Below, in pieces: positions 22,121-31,350 of a stretch of 40,952 nucleotides of DNA. A model generated the notes under the pieces. The model searched no databases. It was not told where the DNA came from and saw only the letters and a list, made by a program, of their open reading frames with translations. Source of the stretch: a virus; IMG/VR virus record IMGVR_UViG_3300042691_016389, positions 1-40,952 of that record; one strand, given 5' to 3'. Positions within the stretch are counted from its first letter, which is position 1. The number at the start of each line of letters is the position of its first letter. The position numbers and the translations under genes are program-made.

Positions 22121-23638
22121 ATGTTAAGAATAAGTAATTTACAAATATCAGAACCTACAAACTTTGGAGGTCTTGTAACTGAAGCTAACTTAGGTTATCT
22201 TTTGGAAAATGCTCCACAAAAAGCATCTAACTTAATTACCCAACTATATTCTATGGATATGGGTATGATGGACTTACACACAAGGTTAAGTCAATTTCCT
22301 GTTAAATATTTTAAAACTGATGATGTATATCGTTGGAAATTAATGGGACCATCTGAAAAGAATATTCCTTTGCTAGAAGCTAGATTGACTAAAAATGGTT
22401 CAGCTTTAACTGCAAGTTCTACTGAAAAACCAGGTTTAGGTGCTTCAAGATTCTATTTGTTATTCCCTGAAAAATATTTCTTTGATACAGAAATGATTGT
22501 AGGTGAACAAAATGAAAAATACATTGTTAGGATAATGGATGAACCTACTACAGAAGGTGGAGTTAATTACCTATATGAAGTAGAATATGTAACAAATGAT
22601 TCTAACTCTTGGTTTCCAGTTGATGAACTAGTTGCTGGTAAAAGATTTTCTAAAGAAGGAAATGCTGTTGAAAGAACTATGAGTTCTAAAGGTGGTCAAG
22701 ATAGTTATGTAACTCCATTTGAAATGGAAAACAGCTTTACTTACATGAGAAGGGAACTTCATGGTGTTGGTAATATGATTGACAGACCTCTACAATTTTC
22801 TTTTATTGGAACTGATGGTAAAGAACATTCAACTTGGACTCAATTTCAAGATTGGGAATTTGAAAGAAATTTCCGTTTGTTAAGAAATAGATCTTTGATG
22901 TTTGGTCAACCATCTAAAACTTCTCAAGGAACTCATTTGAACAGAGGTAAATCTGGTAACTTTATTGAAACTGGTGCTGGTCTTAGAGCTCAAATGGATC
23001 CTTCTAACGTAGCTTACTACAATAAACTTAATATTGGTTGGTTAACTGATTTAATGTTAGGTTTGTCTGTTAATAAATTGTCAATGGATAAACGTAAATT
23101 TATCTTGAGAACAGGAGAATGGGGTATGTATAATTTCTCTAAAGCTTTAGAAGAAAAAGCTTATGGTTGGGAAAGAGTATCTACTACTAACATTAACAAC
23201 ATTTCTAGAGTTAATGATAATACAAGAATCAGTAAAGGTGCTGGTAATTCATTAAAACTTTCAGGACAATTCTTGGAGTTCATTGGACCAAATGGTGTTG
23301 AAATGACAGTAGAAGTAGATCCATCTTATGATGACCTAGTTAGAAATAAAATTGCAATGCCAGGTAATAATGGTATGGCTGAATCTAACAGATTTGATAT
23401 TATAGATTTAGGTACTGAAAATGGAGAACCTAACGTATGTTTAACTGCTCCAGAAAACTTCTCTGAGATTATGGCTTATATCCCAGGTATGAGAGATCCA
23501 TATTCAATTGGAAATAAAAAACCTAAGATGGTTGTAACTCCTAAAGATGGTTACGAATATCATAGAATGGATATTTTTGGTGTAATGATCAAAAATCCAA
23601 CCCGTTGTTTACAAATAATTCCTTCTGTATTAGCTTAA
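22121..23638 (+). CDS. Major capsid protein
   Basis: This encodes 505 residues. Length, position after the scaffold candidate, and the opening NFGGLVTEANLGYLLENAPQKASNL fit crAss-like capsid proteins with an HK97 fold. The sequence uses a wider, better balanced codon choice than its neighbours (more C-ending codons), as expected for the most abundant product. The leader from 22083 to 22120 is almost purely A with scattered C and T. That is the Bacteroidetes style of strong ribosome loading without a Shine-Dalgarno. A hairpin and a new promoter follow the gene. Confidence 0.88.
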   Translation: MLRISNLQISEPTNFGGLVTEANLGYLLENAPQKASNLITQLYSMDMGMMDLHTRLSQFPVKYFKTDDVYRWKLMGPSEKNIPLLEARLTKNGSALTASSTEKPGLGASRFYLLFPEKYFFDTEMIVGEQNEKYIVRIMDEPTTEGGVNYLYEVEYVTNDSNSWFPVDELVAGKRFSKEGNAVERTMSSKGGQDSYVTPFEMENSFTYMRRELHGVGNMIDRPLQFSFIGTDGKEHSTWTQFQDWEFERNFRLLRNRSLMFGQPSKTSQGTHLNRGKSGNFIETGAGLRAQMDPSNVAYYNKLNIGWLTDLMLGLSVNKLSMDKRKFILRTGEWGMYNFSKALEEKAYGWERVSTTNINNISRVNDNTRISKGAGNSLKLSGQFLEFIGPNGVEMTVEVDPSYDDLVRNKIAMPGNNGMAESNRFDIIDLGTENGEPNVCLTAPENFSEIMAYIPGMRDPYSIGNKKPKMVVTPKDGYEYHRMDIFGVMIKNPTRCLQIIPSVLA

Positions 23639-23660
23639 TACAGAAAAAACAAAAAATAGT

Positions 23661-23692
23661 TTTGCACAGGTAAGATATTTTTCTTACCTTTG
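23661..23692 (+). promoter_or_regulatory. Promoter TTTG-N20-TACCTTTG after the capsid gene
   Basis: TTTG (23661-23664) and TACCTTTG (23685-23692), exactly 20 bases apart, are identical in both boxes to the promoter at 12212-12243. The start codon is 20 bases downstream, also the same distance as there. Confidence 0.85.
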
Positions 23693-23693
23693 C
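23664..23693 (+). repeat. Hairpin filling the promoter spacer (operator or terminator)
   Basis: AGGTAAGA (23668-23675) pairs with TCTTACCT (23682-23689) around a six-base loop. One mismatch and three further pairs extend the stem to 23664-23693. The stem lies between and partly within the two promoter boxes. No poly-T follows, so a DNA operator or transcript end-structure of the capsid mRNA are both possible. Confidence 0.6.
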
Positions 23694-23712
23694 AAGACAA
23701 ATTAAAATAAAA

Positions 23713-24549
23713 ATGGATTACAAAACATTAAGAAGTAAAAAATTAATTATTAAACCTATTATGACTAGAAGCACTTGGCTTAAAAAAGGTCATGATGGAG
23801 AACATTCTTATAGTAACACTAATAAGATTTTTCAAGCTAAACAAGGAGCTAATGGATTTATAATGGATCCTTTGGAATTTATGTCAGAAGAAGAGAAGAA
23901 TAAATTTGCTTCTGAAATAAGAATTAAACCAGAAGATTTGAGTGTGTTTAACCCAACTAATATTTTTACTAAACATTCAGTAAGTATAAACAAAAATCAA
24001 AAAATTATTGATTGTTCAGATCCTTTACAATTTTTAGATTTCTTAGTATTAAAAGGTTATCCTAATATTGTAAGAGTTCCAGGAGAACAAGAAAGACCTA
24101 CACAAATATTTGAAATAGTAGATCAATCAGAAGTAGATGCTACAAATGCTCAAACAGTAAACTTTAAATTAAAAGCAAGTTTAGCTTTAGCTAAATTAGA
24201 AGGTAATACAAAAAGTTTAACTAATGTTTTATTAGTAGCTGGAAAACAAAACATTCCTAGAAATGCTACTGCTGAATGGTTGTTAACTGAAAATTATAAA
24301 TTGATGGAAGAAAGTCCTAAACAATTTATTAAAATTTTAGAAGACCCATTGTTTGATCTTAAAATATTTATTAATGATGCTTTAAATGCTAAAGCTATTA
24401 TTAAAGTAGGAAAAGATGAATATGAATTAAACCACTCAGGCTCTCTTATTGGAAACATGAAAGAAGTTTGTGCGTTCTTTGAAAAGCTTGAAAATCAAGA
24501 AGACAGAATGATTGTTCAAGCACAGATAGATAAATCAAAAGGTAAGTAA
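23713..24549 (+). CDS. Structural protein, probably head-associated
   Basis: This encodes 278 residues. It has a basic N-terminus with RSTWLKKGHDGEHSYSNTN, a mixed middle, and a helical C-terminus. It is the first gene after the capsid gene and under its own promoter, a place where crAss-like phages encode conserved head or connector proteins. No catalytic motif is seen. I cannot assign it to a specific capsid component. Confidence 0.55.
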   Translation: MDYKTLRSKKLIIKPIMTRSTWLKKGHDGEHSYSNTNKIFQAKQGANGFIMDPLEFMSEEEKNKFASEIRIKPEDLSVFNPTNIFTKHSVSINKNQKIIDCSDPLQFLDFLVLKGYPNIVRVPGEQERPTQIFEIVDQSEVDATNAQTVNFKLKASLALAKLEGNTKSLTNVLLVAGKQNIPRNATAEWLLTENYKLMEESPKQFIKILEDPLFDLKIFINDALNAKAIIKVGKDEYELNHSGSLIGNMKEVCAFFEKLENQEDRMIVQAQIDKSKGK

Positions 24550-24551
24550 TA

Positions 24552-25241
24552 GTGACTAGACAGGATTTTTTAAATGAATTTTATTTAAAATTAGACAAGA
24601 TAGCCAGTCTTGCTCTTCCTGGATATGAACCTGCTGAAATAGCTGTAATAGCTTCTGATGTACAAGAACAATTAATTTTAGATAAATATAGTTCTAAAAA
24701 TAATGATGGTTTTGAACAAACAGAAAAAAGAACTGCTGAATTAGGAGAATTAGTTACTAATGCTATATTAAGTCCTTTAACTTATAATCCTTTATTAAAT
24801 GTAAATAATGGAGTATTTGTAGATTTACCAAATGATTATCCAACAAATGTTTTTTGGTTACCTATTTATGAAGAAGTAACTATTAATAAAAAATGTGATA
24901 ATAACTTTATTAAGTTACCTGTTAAAGAAACAACTCATGTTGAATTAAATCAACTAAAAAAAGATCCATTTAATAAACCAACCATTAAAAATGATTTGGT
25001 TTTTAGATTAAGATATAGTGATCATAAACATGAATTAGTGACAGATGGAACTTTTAATGTAACATCTTATCAATTAAGATATATTAAAAAACCACAAGAT
25101 ATTAACTTAACAACTAATTTAACTGCTCAAGTATCTGAATTATCGGATTTTGTACATCCAGAAATTTTAGATAAAACAGTAGAAGAAATACTAAAAGTTC
25201 TTGGAGATCCAAGAATTCAACTAATGCAAAAACAAGAATAA
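24552..25241 (+). CDS. Putative head-tail connector or head-completion protein
   Basis: This encodes 229 residues from a GTG start two bases after the previous stop; no nearby ATG is suitable. The end (YQLRYIKKPQDI ... ELSDFVHPEILDKTVEEILK) is a pattern I associate with head-completion or adaptor proteins of Bacteroidetes phages. In these a C-terminal helix follows an H-x-E-I motif. The role is inferred from this pattern and gene order. Confidence 0.6.
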   Translation: MTRQDFLNEFYLKLDKIASLALPGYEPAEIAVIASDVQEQLILDKYSSKNNDGFEQTEKRTAELGELVTNAILSPLTYNPLLNVNNGVFVDLPNDYPTNVFWLPIYEEVTINKKCDNNFIKLPVKETTHVELNQLKKDPFNKPTIKNDLVFRLRYSDHKHELVTDGTFNVTSYQLRYIKKPQDINLTTNLTAQVSELSDFVHPEILDKTVEEILKVLGDPRIQLMQKQE

Positions 25242-25273
25242 AACCCAATTATTAACAATAAATCAACAATAAA

Positions 25274-26584
25274 ATGATCGCAAGTCAAAATCAATTAAAA
25301 ACACTATTGCTAGGTGACAACATAGCTATTGGAAGCTTACCAGCTTCAGGAGTACAAGTATCACCAGTTAATTTAACCGCAGGAGAAATTTGTTTAACAA
25401 ATGAAGCAGGACAAGTTGTAAACTCTGGAGTTGCAGCTAAAACAGGTAAGTATTACATTGTACAAGGTCAAGGACCTACTTTACCATTAATTAAATCTGA
25501 TTTAATTGATTTTAGTAAAGCTACTATTAATTTTAAATTGTATCAAGCTCCTGTAGAACAAGTTTCTTATATAGGATATGCTGGTGGAAATACTGTAGTA
25601 GGTTCTGCTACTATTCCTGATACTCCATCTGTAAATACTACTTATTTTGGTAGTTTAAGTTTTATAGATTTTAATATATCTGGAAACAGACAAATTAAAA
25701 AAGAGTTTATGTATTCAGCTACACCTGCTGATAACAAAACAACTATTACTGATGCTTTATGTTTAAGTGCTCATAATGCTGTAGCTAAAATGATTGAAAA
25801 ACCTTATAAAGTAGAAAGAGTATCTTCTGCTGCTGGAACAGAAGCTTTAGGTGCAGCCGATACTTTTGTAGGAACTATAGGTTCTAAAACAATTACTATT
25901 GTTGAAACTGGTGGTGTACTACCATATTTATTTGTAGTAGGTGATTATGTAAGACTAGGAACAGCTGTAACAGCTCCAGTTTATAAAATTACAGCAACTA
26001 CTGTAACTGTAACTGATGGAGGTGTTTTAGTTTTAGACCAACCTTTACAAGAAACTGTAAGTTATACTGGTACAGGAGTTTGTGAATATATTACTGCTGC
26101 TGAATTTGAAGCTTCTAATACAGGTTTAAAATTTACTGGTTTAGCTAAACAATATATCCCTCAAGTAATGAGAGGTTTTGAAAAAGTAAGATTTACTATA
26201 GAATTAGATGAAGTTTCATTTGGTACTACTGGTATTACTTATGTAACTGCTGCTGTTGAAGGTAGAGGAACTTCTGCTCAAATTCAAGAATTAGAAAGAT
26301 ATTCTCAAATGAATCAAGGTAATAGATACACTTCTTATAATCCTCCAACTCAATATATTGCTAATGCTTTAGCTTATGGAACAACTTGGAATACTTTTTC
26401 AATTAGTTATGAAACTGAAGCTAAACATGCAATTGTAAATAATTCTCATTTTCCACAAGAAATACTTATAGCTGGAGTGTCTGGATTAGATAATACTCAG
26501 TTTTATGATGTACCTACAAGTAATACTGGTTTATGGTCATTATTACAAACTTTATCTGGAACTACCTTTACTACTTGGTCATAA
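25274..26584 (+). CDS. Structural protein, probably head or virion decoration
   Basis: This encodes 436 residues, rich in Thr, Gly, Ala and Val with many predicted beta strands and little Lys. It starts IASQNQLKTLLLGDNIAIGSLPASGV. Such composition fits a virion surface or auxiliary capsid protein. It ends an operon: a strong terminator follows 26 bases later. The A-rich leader and balanced codon use suggest high expression. Confidence 0.6.
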   Translation: MIASQNQLKTLLLGDNIAIGSLPASGVQVSPVNLTAGEICLTNEAGQVVNSGVAAKTGKYYIVQGQGPTLPLIKSDLIDFSKATINFKLYQAPVEQVSYIGYAGGNTVVGSATIPDTPSVNTTYFGSLSFIDFNISGNRQIKKEFMYSATPADNKTTITDALCLSAHNAVAKMIEKPYKVERVSSAAGTEALGAADTFVGTIGSKTITIVETGGVLPYLFVVGDYVRLGTAVTAPVYKITATTVTVTDGGVLVLDQPLQETVSYTGTGVCEYITAAEFEASNTGLKFTGLAKQYIPQVMRGFEKVRFTIELDEVSFGTTGITYVTAAVEGRGTSAQIQELERYSQMNQGNRYTSYNPPTQYIANALAYGTTWNTFSISYETEAKHAIVNNSHFPQEILIAGVSGLDNTQFYDVPTSNTGLWSLLQTLSGTTFTTWS

Positions 26585-26609
26585 TCAAATAACTAATTAA
26601 TAATTTAAA

Positions 26610-26645
26610 AGGCTATAGCTTACACAAATAGCTGTAGCCTTTTTT
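26610..26645 (+). terminator. Intrinsic terminator after the 25274-26584 gene
   Basis: AGGCTATAGCT (26610-26620) pairs with AGCTGTAGCCT (26630-26640) with one wobble and a nine-base loop, followed by TTTTTT. It is the clearest plus-strand terminator in the window. No promoter is visible before the next gene, which must rely on readthrough or an atypical promoter. Confidence 0.9.
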
Positions 26646-26656
26646 AATGTAATAAA

Positions 26657-27277
26657 ATGGCTTTAAAATTAAACTTTAACATTTGTCAAGATGATAGTTG
26701 TATGTATTTCAGATTTTCTGAAACAACTGGAGCTTATGCTACTAATAATTTAACAGGATGGAATACACCTAATACACTTTTAGCTGATGCCATTAAAGCT
26801 GAATTAGTTATAACTAAGCCTGATAATACTACTGTTACTTTAGATATAACTCAAGGTAATAATACTAGTACAAATTTAGACAACTTTCCTACTACAGATT
26901 CTACTAGAGAATATGTAATTAATAGTTATGATTTAGGTTATACTGCTTCTTCTAGTCTTGGACCTATATCTGATGGTATGTATAAATTTGAATATAGAGT
27001 TACTCTTGATAATAATTCTATTGTAACAAAAACTAATAAGTTTTTTGCTAAATGTCAATTATCTTGTAAAGTATCTAAAATACTTGCTGACTTAGGTATT
27101 ACTGAATGCCCTTGTTCTAATGGTAATGAAAAAAAAGATGCTTTAACTATTTGGACTCTTTTTAAAAGTCTTGAAGAAAATACTAAATGTGCAACAGAAT
27201 TAAACAAACTAAATGATTTATATAATACTGTAAGTGATTTAGCTGATTTATTTGATTCTGATTGTGGTTGTAATTAA
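26657..27277 (+). CDS. Structural or fibre-base protein
   Basis: This encodes 206 residues. The N-terminal part is beta-rich with Ig-like patterning (DGMYKFEYRVTLDNNSIVTKTNKFFAKCQLSCK). The C-terminal part is helical and ends in a cysteine-rich DCGCN. It is the first gene of the fibre cluster after a terminator. It may be an adaptor that anchors fibres, but no homologue with known function is recognised. Confidence 0.5.
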   Translation: MALKLNFNICQDDSCMYFRFSETTGAYATNNLTGWNTPNTLLADAIKAELVITKPDNTTVTLDITQGNNTSTNLDNFPTTDSTREYVINSYDLGYTASSSLGPISDGMYKFEYRVTLDNNSIVTKTNKFFAKCQLSCKVSKILADLGITECPCSNGNEKKDALTIWTLFKSLEENTKCATELNKLNDLYNTVSDLADLFDSDCGCN

Positions 27278-27296
27278 TAAATAAAAAATATAAAAT

Positions 27297-28289
27297 ATGG
27301 CTTGTGATTGTTGTGACGATAACTTAACAAACTTAAATGCTGGTAATGATGGTCAATCTTCTTATCTATACATTATTTATGCTGATGATATTGAAGGAAC
27401 TAATGCTCAACTAACTATTCCAACTTGTTTTGTAGCTATAGTTAAAAGTAATGTCAGTATGACTAATAATGAAGCTACTACTTATGCTATCAATAATGAT
27501 TTATTTTTAAATATATGTGGAGCTGATGGAGAAGAAGGACCCCAAGGTCCTCAAGGAGATCCAGGTATAACTGAAACATTATATTATCAATATATAGAAA
27601 AAGATGGAAATGTTTTACCTCAACAATCTACATTAAATTATATAGGTAATTTAGTTAATGTAACAAATAATCTTACAGGTCAAACAGATGTAGAAATAAG
27701 TAATAAAATTTATTATTGTGATTTATCTATAAATAATAATTATGTACCTGAATCTGGAATTATAAATAAAGTAACACCAGGTGCTGCTAGAAATATAGCC
27801 CGTGATGGACAAATAATAGGGAAATATACTCGTATTGTTTCTAATAATGTTGCTGCAACTGCAAGTGCTACATCAGGTAGTTATGTAGGTCAAGGAGGAC
27901 AACCTGCTGTTCCAACTTGTTCTTTTGGAACTATGAATAATATTACAGGTGTATTTACTATATCACAACCAGGACTTTATTTTTTAAAAGCATCAGTACA
28001 TTTAAAACCAGATAACGGTACAACTATATATTGGAGTACTACAAGTCATGGACAAATTGGACTTGGTTTAACACCTAATAATGAAACTGATATTTATTTT
28101 GGAAATTATCAATCAGTTTTACAAAATATTACAACTGATATAGATATTACAACTTCTGGTATAATATACCTTCCAGAAGTACCTAGAGGAGTAAAATTAA
28201 AAATATTAAATACAACAAGTAGAGATTATGATGGAACAGGTTATGCTAATGGTGATGGATTTAGATTTGCAATAGTTAAACTTTATTAA
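27297..28289 (+). CDS. Fibre protein with collagen-like repeat (A)
   Basis: This encodes 330 residues. The N-terminal domain of about 78 residues starts CDCCDDNL and is shared with the next gene. Five or six Gly-X-Y triplets follow (GPQGPQGDPG), the kind of trimer-forming segment used in phage fibres. The C-terminal half is beta-rich and unique to this gene. The layout of conserved base, collagen-like stem and variable tip fits a trimeric head or tail fibre that contacts the host surface. Confidence 0.75.
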   Translation: MACDCCDDNLTNLNAGNDGQSSYLYIIYADDIEGTNAQLTIPTCFVAIVKSNVSMTNNEATTYAINNDLFLNICGADGEEGPQGPQGDPGITETLYYQYIEKDGNVLPQQSTLNYIGNLVNVTNNLTGQTDVEISNKIYYCDLSINNNYVPESGIINKVTPGAARNIARDGQIIGKYTRIVSNNVAATASATSGSYVGQGGQPAVPTCSFGTMNNITGVFTISQPGLYFLKASVHLKPDNGTTIYWSTTSHGQIGLGLTPNNETDIYFGNYQSVLQNITTDIDITTSGIIYLPEVPRGVKLKILNTTSRDYDGTGYANGDGFRFAIVKLY

Positions 28290-28309
28290 TAAAAATATTA
28301 AATATAAAT

Positions 28310-29248
28310 ATGTGTGATTGCTGTGATGATAATTTAGTAAATTTAAATGCAAGTAACGATGGACAATCTGCTTACTTGTATATTATATATGCTGATGACC
28401 TTATTGGTACTGATGCTCAATTAACTGTCCCTACTTGTTTCCAAGCTTTTGTTAATAGTAATGTTAGCATGACTAACCAAGAAGCTATTGACTATGCTAT
28501 TAATAATAATTTATTTTATGATAGATGTGGAGATAGTGGTGGATCAGGTAGTCAAGGTCCACAAGGACCTGCTGGTCCTAAAGGTGATGCTGGAGATCCA
28601 GCTTGTAATCCTTTAGCTGAAATTAGTTTAAGATTTCTAGCAGAAGGAGAAGAAGAAGATTTAGTAATAAATTTTGATCAAGATGGTACTGAATGTGCAC
28701 AAACATTTACTGGTATAGTTTTTCCTGGTAATTTTGCTGCTAGTAGTTTTTTTGCTGAAGTACTAAATTCTAGTCAATTTGAAAATGCTGTAAATAGTGC
28801 TGTAAGTGGTACTTTTAGTTGGGTAAATATTGATAATACTACTATTACTCCTTCTAATTTTACAGGTACTTATTCAGGAGAAACTGTAACTGTAGTTGAT
28901 GTAAAATCTAATGATGTAAAATATATTAAAATTGGAGAATCTGTAACATTAACTTATAATCTAGTATTAGAAATAGCATTTAGTGCTACATCTTCTTATA
29001 CAGGATCTTTTAGATGGAGATTACCTTCTCCTATAAAACCTGCTAATATTGTATATAATACATATATGAGAGAGGCAAATGGTCCAGGAGGTCAAGGTGG
29101 TGGTGCTTCATATTGCGTGACAAATACTTCAAGTGGGCAAGAAGGTATAAAATTTAGCGGAAGTACTAATGATTCTGAAAGTTATTTTTTATTCTTACCT
29201 GGTACAACTACTTATACATTATCAGGAACAATTACATATAAAGCATAA
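28310..29248 (+). CDS. Fibre protein with collagen-like repeat (B)
   Basis: This encodes 312 residues. The first 75 or so residues are a close paralogue of fibre A (CDCCDDNL, YLYIIYADD, TNQEAIDYAINNN). A glycine-rich linker and Gly-X-Y triplets (GPQGPAGPKGDAGDP) follow. The tip is unrelated to that of fibre A. Tandem fibres with the same base and different tips could bind alternative receptors or be stages in tip replacement. Confidence 0.75.
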   Translation: MCDCCDDNLVNLNASNDGQSAYLYIIYADDLIGTDAQLTVPTCFQAFVNSNVSMTNQEAIDYAINNNLFYDRCGDSGGSGSQGPQGPAGPKGDAGDPACNPLAEISLRFLAEGEEEDLVINFDQDGTECAQTFTGIVFPGNFAASSFFAEVLNSSQFENAVNSAVSGTFSWVNIDNTTITPSNFTGTYSGETVTVVDVKSNDVKYIKIGESVTLTYNLVLEIAFSATSSYTGSFRWRLPSPIKPANIVYNTYMREANGPGGQGGGASYCVTNTSSGQEGIKFSGSTNDSESYFLFLPGTTTYTLSGTITYKA

Positions 29249-29249
29249 T

Positions 29250-29936
29250 ATGATAAATCAAACAATAACAATAAATTTTTCTGGTGGTACTTATTCTTTA
29301 GTAAGTATTAAAGGAGAGCAAGTAGATTTTACAATAGAAGACTCAGGTACTTTAACTAATAATTATTACATTAATACAGCTGAAACTTTATTTGTAGGTA
29401 AAACTTTTAAATTATATTATAAAGCTGATGTAACTAAAGGTGTTTTTAATTTTAATATATTAGGAACTAATTTATCTGAAACTCAATTAAAAAGACAATC
29501 TACAATAGAAGCTGTATATAATGGTACTACTTGGGATTTAAATATTACTCCTAATACTGTTAGTACAGGTTGGATTAAAAATTCAGATAATAGTCCTACT
29601 AATAATTTAGTAACTTTTACAATACCAGTTAGTTTTGAAACTGGAGAACAATCTAATAATAGTATATATATACCTTTTGATTATGTATTAGTAGAAGGAG
29701 CTTATTGTATTACAAAAGCTATTGCTGGTACAGATCCTGCTACAATAACTATTAAAACTGATGGTACTAGTAGAGGTGTTACTACAATATCAGCATCAAC
29801 AGCAATAAATACTGAAAATAAATTAACAATATCAAATACAACAGGTGATGTTGCAGGTTATTATGCTCAAATAGTAACAGCTAAAACAACAGCTGGAGGT
29901 AAAGCTTTAGTTACATTAGTAGTTAAAAAAGTTTAA
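29250..29936 (+). CDS. Beta-rich structural or fibre protein
   Basis: This encodes 228 residues from the ATG at 29250, one base after the previous stop. A longer frame from 29169 would read through the end of fibre B. The protein is rich in Thr, Ile and Asn with regular beta spacing and no cysteines after the start. It lacks the CDCC base domain, so it may be a cofactor or tip protein for the preceding fibres. This role is inferred from context. Confidence 0.55.
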   Translation: MINQTITINFSGGTYSLVSIKGEQVDFTIEDSGTLTNNYYINTAETLFVGKTFKLYYKADVTKGVFNFNILGTNLSETQLKRQSTIEAVYNGTTWDLNITPNTVSTGWIKNSDNSPTNNLVTFTIPVSFETGEQSNNSIYIPFDYVLVEGAYCITKAIAGTDPATITIKTDGTSRGVTTISASTAINTENKLTISNTTGDVAGYYAQIVTAKTTAGGKALVTLVVKKV

Positions 29937-29939
29937 TAT

Positions 29940-31034
29940 ATGAGCAATTTAGATACACCTGATTACATAACAAAACAATATATGTCTGCTCAACTAGCTA
30001 ATGTAGCTTGTTGTTTAACTAATAAAGCTACAAGAATTGTAGATAAAATTAGTATAGGACAATCTTGTGAATCTGAATTATTAGACTTACAATTCTATAC
30101 AGCTATTGCTGATATACTTAATTGCTATGTAACTGATTTATCTATTATAAAAGATATTACAGAGTATTACAATAACTTTGATGATACTTTATGTAAATCA
30201 GGTTTATCTCTTCAAAGTATTAAAAATGGTACTATTACAGTAACTCATGAAGTTGATGGAGAACAAGTATTATATCACACTTATAATTTAATAAGTTCAG
30301 GTTTTTATACATCAATATTTAATGCTTGGGTAACTGATTTTAATAATGATGCTACTGAAGGAGTTGTTGCTACTGTTAGTTATTTAACTCCAAATTGTAT
30401 AGATTTTAATATTATAGGTTTATTAAATCCTATAATTAGTGTAGAACTATATGATGATAATTCAACACTTTATTGGGATGAATCTACTACTAATAGTTCA
30501 ACTGTAGAAAGTACAATAATAGAAGGTACTCAATATACTAATCAAAATGAAGCTAATTGTTTAACAATAGAGCAAGTATTTGATCTATTAGAAAAACTTA
30601 GATTATATTGTAAAAATAGTAATATAAGTATAAATACTACAGGTTATTTACCTTCAACTAAATATCCTGAAAATGATAATTATGTTAGACCTTCAAATAA
30701 TACTAATACTAACACATCTAATGAATACTTTGGTATCAACTTAGGTAATCTAGGTCTTGGAGTATTTAAGCAGCTTATAAATAATGTATTTCAATTTAGA
30801 AGATTAGTAGCTGGAGATAACATAACTTTAACTGAAGATGATAATACTATAACTATAACAGGTCAAGCTGGTGGAGGTGGAGGAGGAGATGGTTATAATC
30901 TAGTACAAGAAGAAGGATCAAATTTAACACAAAGAACTACTTTAAATTTTGTTGGGCCTCAAATAACAGCAGATGATAATTCTTCTAAAACTAGAATTAC
31001 AGTTAATGTAGTTGGTATAAATTTAACAGATTAA
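29940..31034 (+). CDS. Fibre protein with glycine hinge
   Basis: This encodes 364 residues. The N-terminal helical domain has several cysteines (VACCLTNK, QSCESE). After a beta-rich middle comes an N-rich region. Then ITGQAGGGGGGDGYNLVQEEG leads to a short beta end with LNFVGPQITADDN, a repeat type common near the ends of Bacteroidetes phage fibres. The glycine run is a likely hinge. It is followed one base later by the SET-domain gene. Confidence 0.65.
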   Translation: MSNLDTPDYITKQYMSAQLANVACCLTNKATRIVDKISIGQSCESELLDLQFYTAIADILNCYVTDLSIIKDITEYYNNFDDTLCKSGLSLQSIKNGTITVTHEVDGEQVLYHTYNLISSGFYTSIFNAWVTDFNNDATEGVVATVSYLTPNCIDFNIIGLLNPIISVELYDDNSTLYWDESTTNSSTVESTIIEGTQYTNQNEANCLTIEQVFDLLEKLRLYCKNSNISINTTGYLPSTKYPENDNYVRPSNNTNTNTSNEYFGINLGNLGLGVFKQLINNVFQFRRLVAGDNITLTEDDNTITITGQAGGGGGGDGYNLVQEEGSNLTQRTTLNFVGPQITADDNSSKTRITVNVVGINLTD

Positions 31035-31035
31035 T

Positions 31036-31350
31036 ATGCTAATAAAAGTAAAAAAATCAGAAATTCATGGAGTAGGATTATTTAGCGTTAAGACTTATAA
31101 ACCTAAAGAAAAAATATATCCAGTTTTTGCATTAGATAAAGAAATAAATAAATATTTACCTATAAAATGTTCTATTTATGTAAATCACAAAAATGAAAGT
31201 AATTGTGATGTTGTTTTAATAGATGATGTAATTTGGATGGTAGCTAAAGAAACTATTAAACCAAATACAGAATTAACAAGTAACTACAGAGATTTAAAAA
31301 CTCTAAATGTAGATTTAACACATTTAAATATAGATTATGATTTGGAGTAA
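31036..31350 (+). CDS. Small SET-domain protein
   Basis: This encodes 104 residues. The order of motifs matches a minimal SET domain: IHGVGLFSVKTYKPKEKI at the start, VNHKNESNCDV (the NH..xN motif that binds the methyl donor) in the middle, and KETIKPNTELTSNYRD (the E-L-T-x-Y closing motif) at the end. SET domains transfer methyl groups to lysine. Short SET proteins occur in several phages with unknown substrates. Here it is wedged between two fibre genes and overlaps the next by 14 bases, hinting at a virion-protein substrate. Confidence 0.75.
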   Translation: MLIKVKKSEIHGVGLFSVKTYKPKEKIYPVFALDKEINKYLPIKCSIYVNHKNESNCDVVLIDDVIWMVAKETIKPNTELTSNYRDLKTLNVDLTHLNIDYDLE

